Shown here: piece after piece, positions 15,893 to 25,666 of the stretch
Position numbering within the stretch: position 1 is the first letter of the stretch
How the letters are laid out: every line of letters begins with the position of its first letter
Made by a program: the position numbers and the translations under genes
The notes under the pieces: generated by a model
Told to the model about the DNA's origin: nothing
Database searches by the model: none
Seen by the model: the letters and a program-made list of their open reading frames with translations, nothing else
Source: Pseudoalteromonas sp. NC201
GTDB lineage: Bacteria > Pseudomonadota > Gammaproteobacteria > Enterobacterales > Alteromonadaceae
DNA: 64,000 nucleotides
Direction: 5' to 3'
Assembly: GCF_002850255.1 (NCBI RefSeq)
Contig: NZ_CP022522.1
Coordinates: 3,946,501 to 4,010,500, forward strand

Positions 15893-17776
15893 TCACAACG
15901 TAAACTTAGACAGTAGCGCTTCTTGTTCATGGGCGTTTTTAGCGAGTTCTTCGCTGGCGCTGTATTGTTTGTCGGAAAAGCTGCCGACTTCGACACTAAT
16001 ATCGTTGATATGTATTGTATTTTTATTGATTTCTTCAATCACCACACTTTGCTCTTCTATGGCCGTTGCGATTTGAATATTGCGATCCATAAGCTCTTTT
16101 ACTGCCTCTGAGATTTCTTCTAGCATATGTGTCGCTTGCTCGGTTTGTGACACACATTGCTGGGTTTTATCTCGGCTACTTCCCATAGATTGCTGAACTT
16201 GAATGGACGAGGCTTGGATCTGGTCGATCATGGACTTAATTTCGGTGGTGGATTCCTGTGTTTTTGATGCTAGAGAACGCACTTCATCGGCCACAACCGC
16301 AAAACCACGACCTTGCTCTCCGGCACGTGCGGCTTCAATTGCAGCATTAAGTGCCAGTAGATTGGTTTGTTCTGCAATGCCATTGATGACCGAAAGAATA
16401 TTCTCAATATTTTGGCTGTATTCTGCAAGTTGCGTACTCAACTCGTACGATGCAGTAATATCGTCAGCCAAAGCATTAATTTGGCTTCGCGCTTTAAAGA
16501 ATATTTCTTGCCCTTCGGAGGTCTTTTCATTTACAGAGGTGATAGAGCTTGCGGCTTGCTGCGCGTTACCTGCGATTTCGGTCGAGGTAGTACTCATTTC
16601 ATTCATCGCGGTAGCGAGGTTTTCAATTAGGCTAACTTGTTGATCAAGTTTCTGTGAAGAATGCGTCGACAGCTCTTTGGCGGCATCACTGCTTATCACC
16701 ACGTCGTCTGCACGTTCTTTTACATTACTTACTAACCCATGCAAAAAGCCCAAGAACAAATTAAATTGTCGCGCTACCGTGCCGCACTCATCTTCGTTAA
16801 CAATTTTTAAGCGCTGAGTTAAGTCACCGCCCCCACTTGCCATGCCGGTGATTGCAGATTCCAAATCCCGTAATGGTTGGAGTAAGTGAATTGCTAACGT
16901 CCGTACGCAGAATACTCCAATAGCCACGGCTAAAATAGCAATGATCAGGGAGTTTATTGTAATTTCAGTCAGTGTTTTGTAGGCTTTTGATTTATCGATT
17001 AATACCGCCAAATACCAGTCCGTACCAAAGGTGTTATCAAGCGAATGTAAGTAAAACAACCTTTTGCCTTCTTTGGTATCCACTTCTTGCAACTTATCTA
17101 CGCTATCTAAGCGTAAAGCTGGATATACCTGTTGCAATTTTTTGCCGTTAAATTCGGCATGTTGATGAGAAATTACATTACCAGACTTGTCGACCAAAAA
17201 GGCATAGCCAGTGTTATCAAAGTTAACCTGATTGACACTATTAGCGATGGTTTTTAGGCTTAAATCTCCCCCAATTACCCCTTTAAAATTACCGTTCACT
17301 ACAATGGGAGATACCACCGACAGCAATAATTCACCTGTCGCCGCGTCCGTATATGGACTGGTATAAACGGTTTTATTTTGGTTTTTACCAAGCTGATACC
17401 AAGCTCGCTCTCTAAAATCGACGCCTGGAGGATTTTTGCGAGCGGGGTTGTTCGACCTGAGCCCTTCCTCATTAGCCAAAGTACCAAAAGCCAGCAGAAA
17501 CTCCTTTTTAAACACTGGTGTATTCAGTGCTTGTTGAAAGTTATCATCGCTAAAGTTTTGCTCTAACTGACTTTTTATCACATTAATTTGCGTTGCTTTA
17601 CCAGCCAGCCAATTCTCTATGCTCACAGCCAGCAATTGCGTGCTATCTGTTACATAGGCATGGGTTTTGGTTTTCACCGAATCGCTAACAAACCAGTAAG
17701 TAGAAAGCGTCGTCGTCGTGATGATCAATAAGATCACTATGGCAGAAGTCACAGAGAACTTAGTGCGGATCTTCAT
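15893..17776 (-). CDS. Methyl-accepting chemotaxis protein with Cache domain
   Basis: A 627-aa chemoreceptor from the ATG at 17776 (MKIRTKFSV); the longer frame begins with TTG and adds a poor leader. TM1 covers about residues 8-30, the periplasmic dCache-like sensor about 31-270 ([33 protein letters not shown]), and TM2 near 275-297. A HAMP segment follows (GGGDLTQRL). The cytoplasmic signalling hairpin has the invariant tip [20 protein letters not shown] and [12 protein letters not shown]. It should control the CheA kinase and bias swimming toward or away from a small-molecule ligand. Cache receptors of this layout often bind amino or organic acids, but the ligand here is unknown. It is divergent from a porin gene 84 bp away. 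Confidence 0.94.
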   Translation of the reverse strand: MKIRTKFSVTSAIVILLIITTTTLSTYWFVSDSVKTKTHAYVTDSTQLLAVSIENWLAGKATQINVIKSQLEQNFSDDNFQQALNTPVFKKEFLLAFGTLANEEGLRSNNPARKNPPGVDFRERAWYQLGKNQNKTVYTSPYTDAATGELLLSVVSPIVVNGNFKGVIGGDLSLKTIANSVNQVNFDNTGYAFLVDKSGNVISHQHAEFNGKKLQQVYPALRLDSVDKLQEVDTKEGKRLFYLHSLDNTFGTDWYLAVLIDKSKAYKTLTEITINSLIIAILAVAIGVFCVRTLAIHLLQPLRDLESAITGMASGGGDLTQRLKIVNEDECGTVARQFNLFLGFLHGLVSNVKERADDVVISSDAAKELSTHSSQKLDQQVSLIENLATAMNEMSTTSTEIAGNAQQAASSITSVNEKTSEGQEIFFKARSQINALADDITASYELSTQLAEYSQNIENILSVINGIAEQTNLLALNAAIEAARAGEQGRGFAVVADEVRSLASKTQESTTEIKSMIDQIQASSIQVQQSMGSSRDKTQQCVSQTEQATHMLEEISEAVKELMDRNIQIATAIEEQSVVIEEINKNTIHINDISVEVGSFSDKQYSASEELAKNAHEQEALLSKFTL

Positions 17777-17860
17777 ATTCAACAGCCTGAATAAAAAGTG
17801 CTCGAATATCAAAAGTGTTGTCTATAATTCGATTATTGGCAACTGAGCGATGTAAAAACC

Positions 17861-19021
17861 ATGAATTTTACTTTGAGCAACTCAACCGCACTGATTGGCC
17901 TAGCCTGTTTACTGACTTCTTCAGCAACTTTGGCAACCGATCGACCTGTCACCATGGCCGACATTGAAAATCTTGAGCGGCAATTAGCTGAGCTTAAAGC
18001 TCGGTTTATGACGCAAAATAGCGAACTAAAGGCCGCAGCTCCAATGGCAAAATCAACACCACAAAGTGACCCTGTAAAATCACCTACCGAGCCCTCAACC
18101 ACGCTCAAAACCTATGCCACAATACGCCCGACATTTGGCGTAATCAATCAAGATGAGGCAAGTAACTGGGATGTTCGTGATGCCTTATCCCACGCAGGGA
18201 TTAAAGTAACTCATGAATTTATGCCGGGCTGGCAGGCCGAACTTCATGGTGAATGGGGCATCGATCTCGCCAATGAAGGAAATTTTGGCAAGTCACGCCG
18301 TGCTTATACTGCGCTAGGTACACCGTATGGTCGATTTGGCATTGGCAAACAAAGGCCTGCACAGTATCTGTTTATTGCCGAATACGTTGATATTTTTAAT
18401 CACGCCAGCAGCCCATTTGCTTACGATCCAGAGAGTATTTTTTTCGTTGATAATTTAGTCACTTACCGCTACGAATTGGGGCCAATGACGTTTATCGCCG
18501 CAGGCCAATTTAATGGTGATAAGGGCGATAATCAAACGGATTTATTCAACACTGGGTTAAGTTACGATAACGCAGGTTTACACGCGGCGATTACTTATCA
18601 ACAAAACGATGTGTACGATAACGAGCAACATATTGGCGAAAACCAACTTTGGTCTGGTGCGCTGGCTTACCAATTTACCTCCCGCTTTTACGCTGCTATG
18701 GCATATCAGGACAAAGACTATCAACGCGTGAAAGCTCTTGATTCTCGACAAGGCCACACCTTTGATCTTTCGTTGGCCTATCAACTCGCAAAACACTATA
18801 AACTCAAAACCGGATATTTTGATTTTGATGACGGTTACGGCAGTCATGATCCGCTTAATCAAAGCTTCGATGGCTACAATGTTACACTTGAGTGGCTACC
18901 AACACCGCCCCTCAGAGTGCACTTGGAGTATTTGAACAAGTCCTTCGACAACCAAATCGATATGGACTCCATCTCCATTGGCTTTAGGTACGATTACAAG
19001 CAAGAGTGGCAATTTGATTAG
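17861..19021 (+). CDS. Outer-membrane porin-like beta-barrel protein
   Basis: A 386-aa exported protein with a signal peptide (SSATLA|TDRP, about residue 26), a short coiled coil (IENLERQLAELKARF) and a low-complexity linker, then a barrel of alternating hydrophobic/aromatic strands (TYATIRPTFGVIN, YGRFGIGKQRP, YRYELGPMTFIAAGQF, SISIGFRYDYKQEW). The organisation matches the OprP/OprO-like porins found twice more in this window. The last residue is Asp, with Phe just before it, a mild departure from the usual terminal aromatic. It is transcribed divergently from the chemoreceptor, so they may share a regulatory region. Confidence 0.82.
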   Translation: MNFTLSNSTALIGLACLLTSSATLATDRPVTMADIENLERQLAELKARFMTQNSELKAAAPMAKSTPQSDPVKSPTEPSTTLKTYATIRPTFGVINQDEASNWDVRDALSHAGIKVTHEFMPGWQAELHGEWGIDLANEGNFGKSRRAYTALGTPYGRFGIGKQRPAQYLFIAEYVDIFNHASSPFAYDPESIFFVDNLVTYRYELGPMTFIAAGQFNGDKGDNQTDLFNTGLSYDNAGLHAAITYQQNDVYDNEQHIGENQLWSGALAYQFTSRFYAAMAYQDKDYQRVKALDSRQGHTFDLSLAYQLAKHYKLKTGYFDFDDGYGSHDPLNQSFDGYNVTLEWLPTPPLRVHLEYLNKSFDNQIDMDSISIGFRYDYKQEWQFD

Positions 19022-19125
19022 TTAGAATAATAATTTCTAATTTGGATTGATTTATACATCAAGTATTCAAGTGAGGGTGGTACACTCGCGCAAGGCTTAG
19101 AAGTATTCAAGTTTAAAGAGGCGGT

Positions 19126-19767
19126 ATGAACCACGCTCCTATTCCACTCAATATTACCGCGAGCGCCAAAATCGAGAGCATTGTGGTGCTACACGGCTTG
19201 TACATGTCTGGCTTTGTGATGCGCCCGCTTAGCGCTCGCTTAGGTAAATCGGGCTACCGTATTCTCAATTTAAGCTATAACACATTAACGCCAGATATTG
19301 ATGAGATCTGCGCCGCTATTGATACTTTTGTTGGCGATCGCCCCGCCGCCCTCGTTTGCCACTCCATGGGAGGCTTAGTTGCAAGAGCATATTTAGAACG
19401 AGGTTCTGCCGCGAGCAAGCAAGTAAAAAAAGTGGTGACCTTGGGGACACCACATAAAGGCAGTGCCATTGCCAAGCATATGCACGACAAAGGACTGGAG
19501 CTACTGTTAAAAAACAGTGTGGAGTTTTTATTATCTAACAATCAAGATTGGCCTTTCGACGCCAAGCTTTACAGTATTGCCGGTGACTTACCCATTGGAC
19601 TAATGCCACTGCTACAAAAAGGTAGCCAGTCGGATGGCACTGTGCTGTTAGAAGAAACCAAGCTCAGTGGCATGGCCGAACACAAAGTATTTCATCTCAG
19701 CCATACCAGCTTAATATATTCCCGTGCGGTAATGGACTATATCTGCGAGCTGTTAGGGAGGCCTTAG
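19126..19767 (+). CDS. Alpha/beta hydrolase, lipase-like
   Basis: A 213-aa alpha/beta-hydrolase. The oxyanion strand VVLHGLYMSG is at residues 20-29, and the nucleophile elbow is CHSMGG with Ser80 as the likely catalytic residue, followed by LVARAYLE and TLGTPHKGS, which are hallmarks of the PGAP1-like/lipase class. There is no signal peptide, so it is probably cytoplasmic. Ser80 is clear; the acid and the C-terminal His (HLSHTSLIYS) complete the triad by analogy. Substrate unknown, ester hydrolysis likely. GAGG precedes the ATG by 4 nt. Its 3' end overlaps the convergent small membrane protein gene by 4 nt. Confidence 0.85.
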   Translation: MNHAPIPLNITASAKIESIVVLHGLYMSGFVMRPLSARLGKSGYRILNLSYNTLTPDIDEICAAIDTFVGDRPAALVCHSMGGLVARAYLERGSAASKQVKKVVTLGTPHKGSAIAKHMHDKGLELLLKNSVEFLLSNNQDWPFDAKLYSIAGDLPIGLMPLLQKGSQSDGTVLLEETKLSGMAEHKVFHLSHTSLIYSRAVMDYICELLGRP

Positions 19768-19973
19768 TGCTCTGCGCTTGCAGCTACTTTGTAAGCAATC
19801 ACTGCGATCAAGCCAACTAATAACGGCACTGGCGCTGCAATATAGCCAAAGGTATCTGAGTTTGCGATGCTTGCGCCAGCTAAGTGACCTACGAGCCCAA
19901 CAACAAAAGCCACTAAAGCGATAACAACGACGACGAGTTCCATTTTATGTTCTGATTTTGTTTTGCCTTTCAT
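19764..19973 (-). CDS. Small two-helix membrane protein, unknown function
   Basis: About 69 aa, with a Lys-rich N-terminus and two hydrophobic helices (MELVVVVIALVAFVVGLVG and a second at AAPVPLLVGLIAVIAYKV). The start is placed at 19973 because GGAGG lies 8 nt before it; the ATG at 19979 is only 2 nt from the same site. No family recognised. It overlaps the lipase-like gene by 4 nt at the 3' ends. Confidence 0.7.
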   Translation of the reverse strand: MKGKTKSEHKMELVVVVIALVAFVVGLVGHLAGASIANSDTFGYIAAPVPLLVGLIAVIAYKVAASAEH

Positions 19974-20376
19974 ACTCATTTCCTCCAGTAGTAGACACCG
20001 CGTTTTTTGTGTCTTGATGAAATGATTATGCGCTTATGATGCGGTGATATTTTGACCTAAATCAAGTTTAAAACCGCCAAAAGACGAACGAGATTAAACG
20101 CTTGTCTTAGATCAAAAACTACGCGCTCTGGTTATATTTTGGGAAAAGTTGGCAAGCTTTATTCCCAACGAGTACTCATGTCACCTTGTTATTGTTGAGC
20201 GCTTTTTAGGGTTTCATCTTGTTTTTTAATGCACTCATCCCAACGTCATATTGTATTAATATTTAATATGTTTTTATTTTATTAATTGATTTTTCCGATT
20301 AAACACTTTGATTTTAATCATTGGGCAATCACCTAAGGTTGCGCCATACTGACTGTGAATCAACAAGGAGCATCGC
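19974..20376. other. ~400-bp intergenic region upstream of dps
   Basis: AT-rich non-coding DNA holding the divergent promoters of the small membrane protein and dps. GATTAAA (20297-20303) and TTTAATC (20313-20319) form a dyad about 60 bp before the dps start and could be an operator. No gene seen. Confidence 0.5.
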
Positions 20377-20850
20377 ATGACAAACATTAATTCTATCGGT
20401 TTAGACAAAGCAAAGAGCCAAGCGCTAGTAACGTCACTTAATACGCTACTAAGCAGCTACCAAATTCAATATATGAATGCCCGTGGTTTTCACTGGAACA
20501 TCAAAGGTCGTGAGTTTTTTGAACTACACCTAAAATTTGAAGAAATTTATACGCTATTACTTGAGAAAGTCGATGAAATCGCAGAGCGTATTTTGACAAT
20601 TGAAGGCAACCCATTGCATGCGTTTTCTGATTATTTGGAAACCAGCAAAATTCAAGAAGCAAAAGGGATCAGCAATGGTACGCAAGCACTAGAAACCCTG
20701 CTTGATGGCTACACAACGCTTATTTCTATGCAGCGTGAGATTCTAGCGCAGGCGGGCGAAGCCGAAGATGAAGGGACAGCTGCGCTAATGAGCGACTATA
20801 TCAAAGAGCAAGAGAAGCTGGTGTGGATGCTTAAAGCATATTTAAACTAA
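20377..20850 (+). CDS. dps: Dps-family ferritin-like DNA-protecting protein
   Basis: A 157-aa four-helix ferritin-fold protein. The inter-subunit ferroxidase ligands keep exact Dps spacing: His39 in HWNIKG, His51, Asp66 and Glu70 (12, 15 and 4 residues apart as in E. coli). Dps dodecamers oxidise and store iron using H2O2, limiting Fenton damage, and many bind DNA. The N-terminal tail has only two lysines, so DNA binding is less certain than iron storage. AAGGAG lies just before the ATG. A terminator is not evident; the REP-like repeat begins 8 bp after the stop codon. Confidence 0.95.
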   Translation: MTNINSIGLDKAKSQALVTSLNTLLSSYQIQYMNARGFHWNIKGREFFELHLKFEEIYTLLLEKVDEIAERILTIEGNPLHAFSDYLETSKIQEAKGISNGTQALETLLDGYTTLISMQREILAQAGEAEDEGTAALMSDYIKEQEKLVWMLKAYLN

Positions 20851-20857
20851 GATTAAG

Positions 20858-21101
20858 GCTAGGGTGTACAAGTCGAGCTAAAAGCTACGACCTACAAGCG
20901 AGCCAGCTCCTACCTTGATTCTCCTCTGGTAGGAGCGAGTTCACCTCGCGATCTTTTATCTCGCTGTTGTCGAGTTAGAGCTAGGGTGTACAAGTCGAGC
21001 TAAAGCTACGACCTACAAGCAGAGCCAGCTCCTACCTAGGTTTTCCTCTGGTAGGAGCGAGTTTACCTCGCGATCTTTTATCTCGCTGTTGTCGAGTTAG
21101 A
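20858..21101. repeat. Tandem pair of 122-bp REP-like units
   Basis: Unit 1 is 20858-20979 and unit 2 is 20980-21101, nearly identical. Each contains an inverted pair GCTCCTACC...GGTAGGAGC and a small hairpin GCGAG-loop-CTCGC. The GGTAGGAGCGAG...CTCGCGATC core recalls the GTAGGAGCGAGCTTGCTCGCGA REP elements of Pseudomonas, which are spread by RAYT transposases. A third partial start (GCTACGACCTACC) follows and supplies the last two codons and stop of the oligopeptidase gene. Confidence 0.85.
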
Positions 21102-21102
21102 G

Positions 21103-23160
21103 CTACGACCTACCATTCAATAAGCTGATAAAGAATGCCATTTCTAGTGCTCTTTCATGTAAGCTTTTAAATCGGCCTGAGGCACCACCGTGACCTGCTT
21201 CCAAGTCGGTTTTAAAGATCAGCACGTTATCATCCGTTTTATATTCTCTAAGCTTAGCAACCCACTTCATTGGCTCCCAATACTGCACTTGCGAGTCGTG
21301 CAGACCTGTGGTGACTAGAATATTTGGATAGGCTTTGGCTTCAATATTGTCATACGGCGAATACGCTAAAATATTCTGGTAGTCCGCTTCATTATTCGGA
21401 TTACCCCATTCATCATACTCATTGGTTGTCAATGGGATTGACTCATCCAACATGGTAGTTAACACATCCAAGAAAGGCACATGGCAGCCTAACCCTAAAT
21501 ACAGCTCTGGAGCTTGGTTTGCAATTGCACCCATTAACAGGCCGCCTGCACTCCCGCCTGATGCAAACACTTTGTCTTTATGGCCGTAGCCCTGCTCAAC
21601 CAAGGCCTTGGTAACATCAATAAAATCGTTGAAGGTATTTTGCTTATGCGCTTTTTTGCCTTGCTCATACCATTCACGACCAAGCATCTCAGAACCTCGA
21701 ATATGCGCAATCGCGTATACAAACCCTCTATCTAACAGGCTTAGAATTTGACTAGAGAAGTTAGGGTCGATAGTAATACCATAAGAACCATAGCCATACT
21801 GCAATAGTGGATTGCTACCGTCTTGATTAAACTTATCTTTGCGATACACCAAAGACACAGGGACTTTAACACCATCTCTTGCGGTTATATGCAAACGTTC
21901 AGAGTGATAATATTCAGGTTTAAAATCACCTAACACTTGCTGTTGCTTTTTCAGCGTCTTCTTACCAGTGGTTAAATCACAATCGTACACTGAGCTGGGA
22001 GTTGTCATACTCGAGTAGTGGATACGAATATTACTTGAACTTGGCTCAGGGTTATTTCCTACCGTAGCAAAATAACAAGCATCATCAAATCCAAGGTGAT
22101 AGCTCTGCCCTTGATAATCATGGACAACAAAACGGATCTGCCCTTGTTCACGCTCAGTCAGCACAAAGTGACTATGGAACAGCTCCAAGCCTTCTAATAG
22201 TACATGGTCGCGATGGGCAACCAACTCTTCCCATTGCTCGACATTACCAACGGTTGCCCCTGTTGCACGCATTAAACGGAAGTTTTTAGCGTTCTTATTA
22301 CTAAGGATGTAAAAGAACTCTCCCATTTTTTCAAGACCATATTCATGGCCAATTTCTCTTGGAATAAGAGTGCTAAACTCACCGCAAGGATCGTTTGCAT
22401 CCAGTATTAACTGATCGCTCGTTTCCGTCGCTGCGAGATAGATATAAATAGCGCTTTCGTCACGACTTTTACCCAATCCCATATAAAATTGGCGATCTTG
22501 CTCTTCAAACACCAAAATATCATCACTTTGTGGCGTTCCCAACACATGGCGATACACTTGGAAGCCGAGCAACGTTTGCTCGTCTTTTTTGACATAAAAT
22601 ACAGTTTTATTGTCGTTCGCCCAAATTACCTGACCTTCCGTGTTATACAGCACATCTTGCAGTAATGTATTGGTGTTTAAATCAAGAAACTTGATGGTGT
22701 AAATTCGACGCCCGTCGGTATCTTCACTATAGGCAAGCAGTTGCTCATCTGGGCTTACAGTAATATCACCGATGTCATAAAACTCGTTGCCAGCGGCTAA
22801 CTGATTAATGTCTAAAAGAAGTTTTTTATCCGACAAATCTTCTTGTGATGCGCGATAATATCTAGCATATTCCTCATCACCACTCACTTCACTCACATAC
22901 CAATAGTTGCCATCTTTTGCGGGCACTGAGCTATCGTCTTTTACGATACGACCTTTCATTTCTTCAAACAGCTGGGTTTGCAGCGCTTGGTGAGGCGCCA
23001 TTTGCGCTTCACAGTAATCATTCTCTGCTTTGAGGTGTGCCAACACATCAGCATTTTTACGCTCGTCATCACGCATCCAGTAGTAGTTGTCGATACGCTC
23101 ATGATTATGGTGCAGCAAGGATTTCGGCTGCTTTTTGGCTAGCGGTTTAGTTTTTTCCAT
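21103..23160 (-). CDS. ptrB: Oligopeptidase B (S9A serine peptidase)
   Basis: A 685-aa cytosolic peptidase cleaving short peptides, in this family usually after Arg or Lys. The N-terminal seven-bladed propeller begins with the typical RIDNYYWMRDDER. The C-terminal alpha/beta-hydrolase has catalytic Ser ~537 in GGSAGGLLMG, Asp ~622 in TGLHDSQVQYWEP and His ~657 in EAGHGGASGR. The YGSYG and RGSEMLGREWYE blocks are diagnostic. Start ATG at 23160; a TTG two codons upstream (23166) has better spacing to AGGA and cannot be excluded. The stop codon and last two codons fall in the REP-like repeat, so the native C-terminus may have been altered by its insertion. Confidence 0.94.
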   Translation of the reverse strand: MEKTKPLAKKQPKSLLHHNHERIDNYYWMRDDERKNADVLAHLKAENDYCEAQMAPHQALQTQLFEEMKGRIVKDDSSVPAKDGNYWYVSEVSGDEEYARYYRASQEDLSDKKLLLDINQLAAGNEFYDIGDITVSPDEQLLAYSEDTDGRRIYTIKFLDLNTNTLLQDVLYNTEGQVIWANDNKTVFYVKKDEQTLLGFQVYRHVLGTPQSDDILVFEEQDRQFYMGLGKSRDESAIYIYLAATETSDQLILDANDPCGEFSTLIPREIGHEYGLEKMGEFFYILSNKNAKNFRLMRATGATVGNVEQWEELVAHRDHVLLEGLELFHSHFVLTEREQGQIRFVVHDYQGQSYHLGFDDACYFATVGNNPEPSSSNIRIHYSSMTTPSSVYDCDLTTGKKTLKKQQQVLGDFKPEYYHSERLHITARDGVKVPVSLVYRKDKFNQDGSNPLLQYGYGSYGITIDPNFSSQILSLLDRGFVYAIAHIRGSEMLGREWYEQGKKAHKQNTFNDFIDVTKALVEQGYGHKDKVFASGGSAGGLLMGAIANQAPELYLGLGCHVPFLDVLTTMLDESIPLTTNEYDEWGNPNNEADYQNILAYSPYDNIEAKAYPNILVTTGLHDSQVQYWEPMKWVAKLREYKTDDNVLIFKTDLEAGHGGASGRFKSLHERALEMAFFISLLNGRS

Positions 23161-23220
23161 CACCAAGTTGTCATCCTAAATTCGTTATTTTTCGCCAGTG
23201 TATCACAGCAAATTTAGGAA

Positions 23221-23742
23221 TTAACAACCATCTAAAAAGCTTTCTGGTGTTTCCTCTACAGCAACACCCTGAGACTTTGCAACCTGCCACAATTGCTCTC
23301 CTTGTGATTTAGGCACAAGCCAATTACAGGCAAAACTCGAATATAGATAAACTTCTTCATCTTCTACAGAAAGTAGCTCAACCCCAAATTGATCCTGCTT
23401 ATTTGGATGGCGATAAACACAAAGCTTATTGTTGCTCGTCATTCTATACACTTTCGGCAGTGGTGAGCGCCAGTTATAAATGTGAATTTCACGATTCTCA
23501 AAGTTGAGGATTAATGTGTGTTCCAGATTAATGATTGCATAAACAATGACACCTGCAGTGAGCAATAGCATCACTATTATTGCTGGTCTTGCCAAACTAG
23601 CATCCACAGTCAATGAATTGCCAGAAACGACATCCTCAACCGTTATCGCATAATAAGTACCCAATGCAAAAAATATAGTGCATGCCAAAATTCGCAAAGG
23701 TAGAAGTCTAAAGCTTTTTTTTAATGTAACGCACTGAATCAT
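23221..23742 (-). CDS. Small membrane protein, paralogue A
   Basis: 173 aa, two N-terminal hydrophobic helices (about residues 15-33 and 50-71) then a soluble C-terminal domain. Not a family I recognise. It clearly resembles the next protein upstream (23804-24322). Both share PLR near the start of TM1, a Y(Y)A(I/L)T(V/I)E motif after it, YRHP.....QFG(L/V)EL in the soluble part, then CxW and LWQ/FWQ-MAK-type ends. AGGA lies 6 nt before the ATG. The pair follows a broken secreted-protein gene on the same strand. Confidence 0.75.
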   Translation of the reverse strand: MIQCVTLKKSFRLLPLRILACTIFFALGTYYAITVEDVVSGNSLTVDASLARPAIIVMLLLTAGVIVYAIINLEHTLILNFENREIHIYNWRSPLPKVYRMTSNNKLCVYRHPNKQDQFGVELLSVEDEEVYLYSSFACNWLVPKSQGEQLWQVAKSQGVAVEETPESFLDGC

Positions 23743-23803
23743 ACTATCCTTTATTTTCTAATCACTGATAATCAACTCTATTGGGATAGCGCATATTAAG
23801 ACG

Positions 23804-24322
23804 TTAAATTAGCAACCAGAATGGCTTAGGTGCAGGCTCAACCGCCCTCTTTTTTTCTTTTGCCATTTGCCAAAACAACGCAGCTTCAGCGTCACTGGCT
23901 TTCCACTCACACGCACAGCTTAATTTTGGTTCTGTGTCGTTTGGGCAATCATACAACTCCAAACCAAATTGATTTTTATGTCTAGGATGACGATAAATCG
24001 CTAACACACAGGCTGGTTTTAGCAAAATAATTTGCACACGGCTGGAAAATTTTGGATAAAAATAAATGCGCCCTTGCTCTAAGTCAATTTCTAGTTTGCG
24101 AGGTGCCTTTAAGATATCGTACACAATAAAACAAAGCGCAATGCCAATCAAAAAAAGAGTAACATCTCCTTTAAAACGAACACTAGCGGTTGATGAACCA
24201 TCTGGATGAAACCCTTCTATCGTAAGTGCGTAATATGCCATCACAGCGAAGAAAGAGGTGACAATACCGACTCGCAGCGGCAGCAAGACGGAGCGTTTTG
24301 TAAACGTAATTTTTGTCTGCAT
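23804..24322 (-). CDS. Small membrane protein, paralogue B
   Basis: 172 aa from the ATG at 24322, chosen because GAGG stands 8 nt upstream; the longer frame begins with TTG at 24355. Topology and motifs match paralogue A: PLRVGIVTSFFAVMAYYALTIEG, a second helix LFLIGIALCFIVYDIL, YRHPRHKNQFGLELYDC and CACEWKASDAEAALFWQMAK. The two genes are 61 bp apart and are probably an old tandem duplication. Function unknown; possible immunity-like partners of the upstream interrupted gene (inference). Confidence 0.75.
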   Translation of the reverse strand: MQTKITFTKRSVLLPLRVGIVTSFFAVMAYYALTIEGFHPDGSSTASVRFKGDVTLFLIGIALCFIVYDILKAPRKLEIDLEQGRIYFYPKFSSRVQIILLKPACVLAIYRHPRHKNQFGLELYDCPNDTEPKLSCACEWKASDAEAALFWQMAKEKKRAVEPAPKPFWLLI

Positions 24323-24424
24323 AGGATAAACCTCAGAAAATTTATTACTTAACAAATGATAAGAAATATTATCAGCTCACAATACTTACTTTTAGTAAGT
24401 ATTGTGAGCGAACAGATCTACTAA

Positions 24425-25666
24425 CTACTCATGCTTAAAGCCAATACGTATCACTGAAATAGCATATTCAGTCCCCTCAACATCCATGCGTCCTTGCTGA
24501 TTTCTATTCCCTGCACTCATTTCATCAAGGTAAATCGTTAAAGACTTGTCTGCTGCTGCAATGACTTCACCAACATCAATCACCCCGTTGTGATTAGCAT
24601 CTTGCCAAACCTTAAGGTAATGATAATTATTATCAAGTTTGTCGAGTATTGCATCTTGGTTTGAATCTAATAGAGAAATAGTGTCTTGAGTCTCTGTAAA
24701 TGGCCTGAATAATATCTCACTTGCACTATCTAACTGATTGTTTTGATTTGCATCAACGATCAATAATGCATCAGCACTTCCCACTGTAATGGAGTTGGTG
24801 TTTGGATTAAGTGACCACTCTACTCCATCCTGTGCCAGATCAAGTACTATAAAATGCCCTGACGCAGCTAAAGTATCTAGGCTTCTATAGCCTCGGCAAG
24901 GTGGCTCATCAGGTCTATGTACTACACTCATCATGCTACAAACTATATCTGTAACGGTTTCTGGGCCTTCGTAATGTTGAGGAGGGTTGCTCCAATTGTT
25001 TGGAATATTGAGTTCTTGTTGCAGAAGATTATCCATATGCTCTTCAAAAGCAGCTCCCACATGGTAACTACCTATGATCTCAGCAATCCTTATAGCAAAC
25101 TTTTTTGAGTGCGAAGCTCTTTTTACTAAAATTGCGGCTTTTCCAATAGATGTTCCAGCCGCCGCTCCGACAACAAGTGTTAGTGCTTCAGATATAGCCT
25201 CGCCATTTTCCCCCTTTATAGCATGAGCAATGCCTTGTAAGCCTTGCCCACCTGCTGCAATTAATAAGTTAATTGCATCAATCTTCTTTTCTATTTTTCT
25301 CACCAGGATACTATTTTTACGAGCTCTTGCCCTTAGCTCTTCTAACGCATTAAGCAGCTACTTTGCAGCGACTGTTAAGTCTACCGCAGCTTCATCAAGT
25401 TCTGACTCTGTTTTTGATGCATCGCTCGACTCACCGCCGCTAGCTGCTACTCCCATTCCACCAGAAACCCCACCTGATGTGCCACCCCAGCCCCCCGAGA
25501 AACATCGTGCCTGCCTCATACTACGTACATTAATTACGCATTCTCTCTCGTGCTTCCAGCCATTAACTTCAATACGTTCAACGTCATCACTTGCTTGTAC
25601 TTTAGCTGATGCACTGATGACCCCCAGAGCAAATGTAATAGCGCCTGAAATAAGTGATACTTTCAA
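24425..25666 (-). pseudogene. Secreted EF-hand-like protein gene interrupted by in-frame TAG
   Basis: Two frames, 25666-25358 (102 aa) and 25303-24425 (292 aa), are in the same reading frame and separated only by TAG at 25360-25358. The 18 codons after the stop (LLNALEELRARARKNSILV) run straight into the second frame, forming a plausible helix. Restoring CAG (Gln) gives a 413-aa protein. It has a signal peptide (VQA|SDDVERIEV), a Cys-containing segment and Gly-rich stretch, then a helical middle. The C-terminal part has EF-hand-like Asp/Asn loops (LLIVDANQNNQLD, LLDSNQDAILDKLDN, VWQDANHNGVIDVGE), common near the ends of RTX and other secreted calcium-binding proteins. Most simply a nonsense pseudogene; readthrough or a sequencing error remain possible. 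Confidence 0.75.

Noticed and set aside
16203..16643. 146-codon plus-strand frame inside the chemoreceptor
   Set aside because: Mirror frame of the conserved MCP signalling domain.
20858..21101. CRISPR or IS element at the 122-bp repeat
   Set aside because: Only two long units with internal hairpins; no transposase frame and no cas genes.
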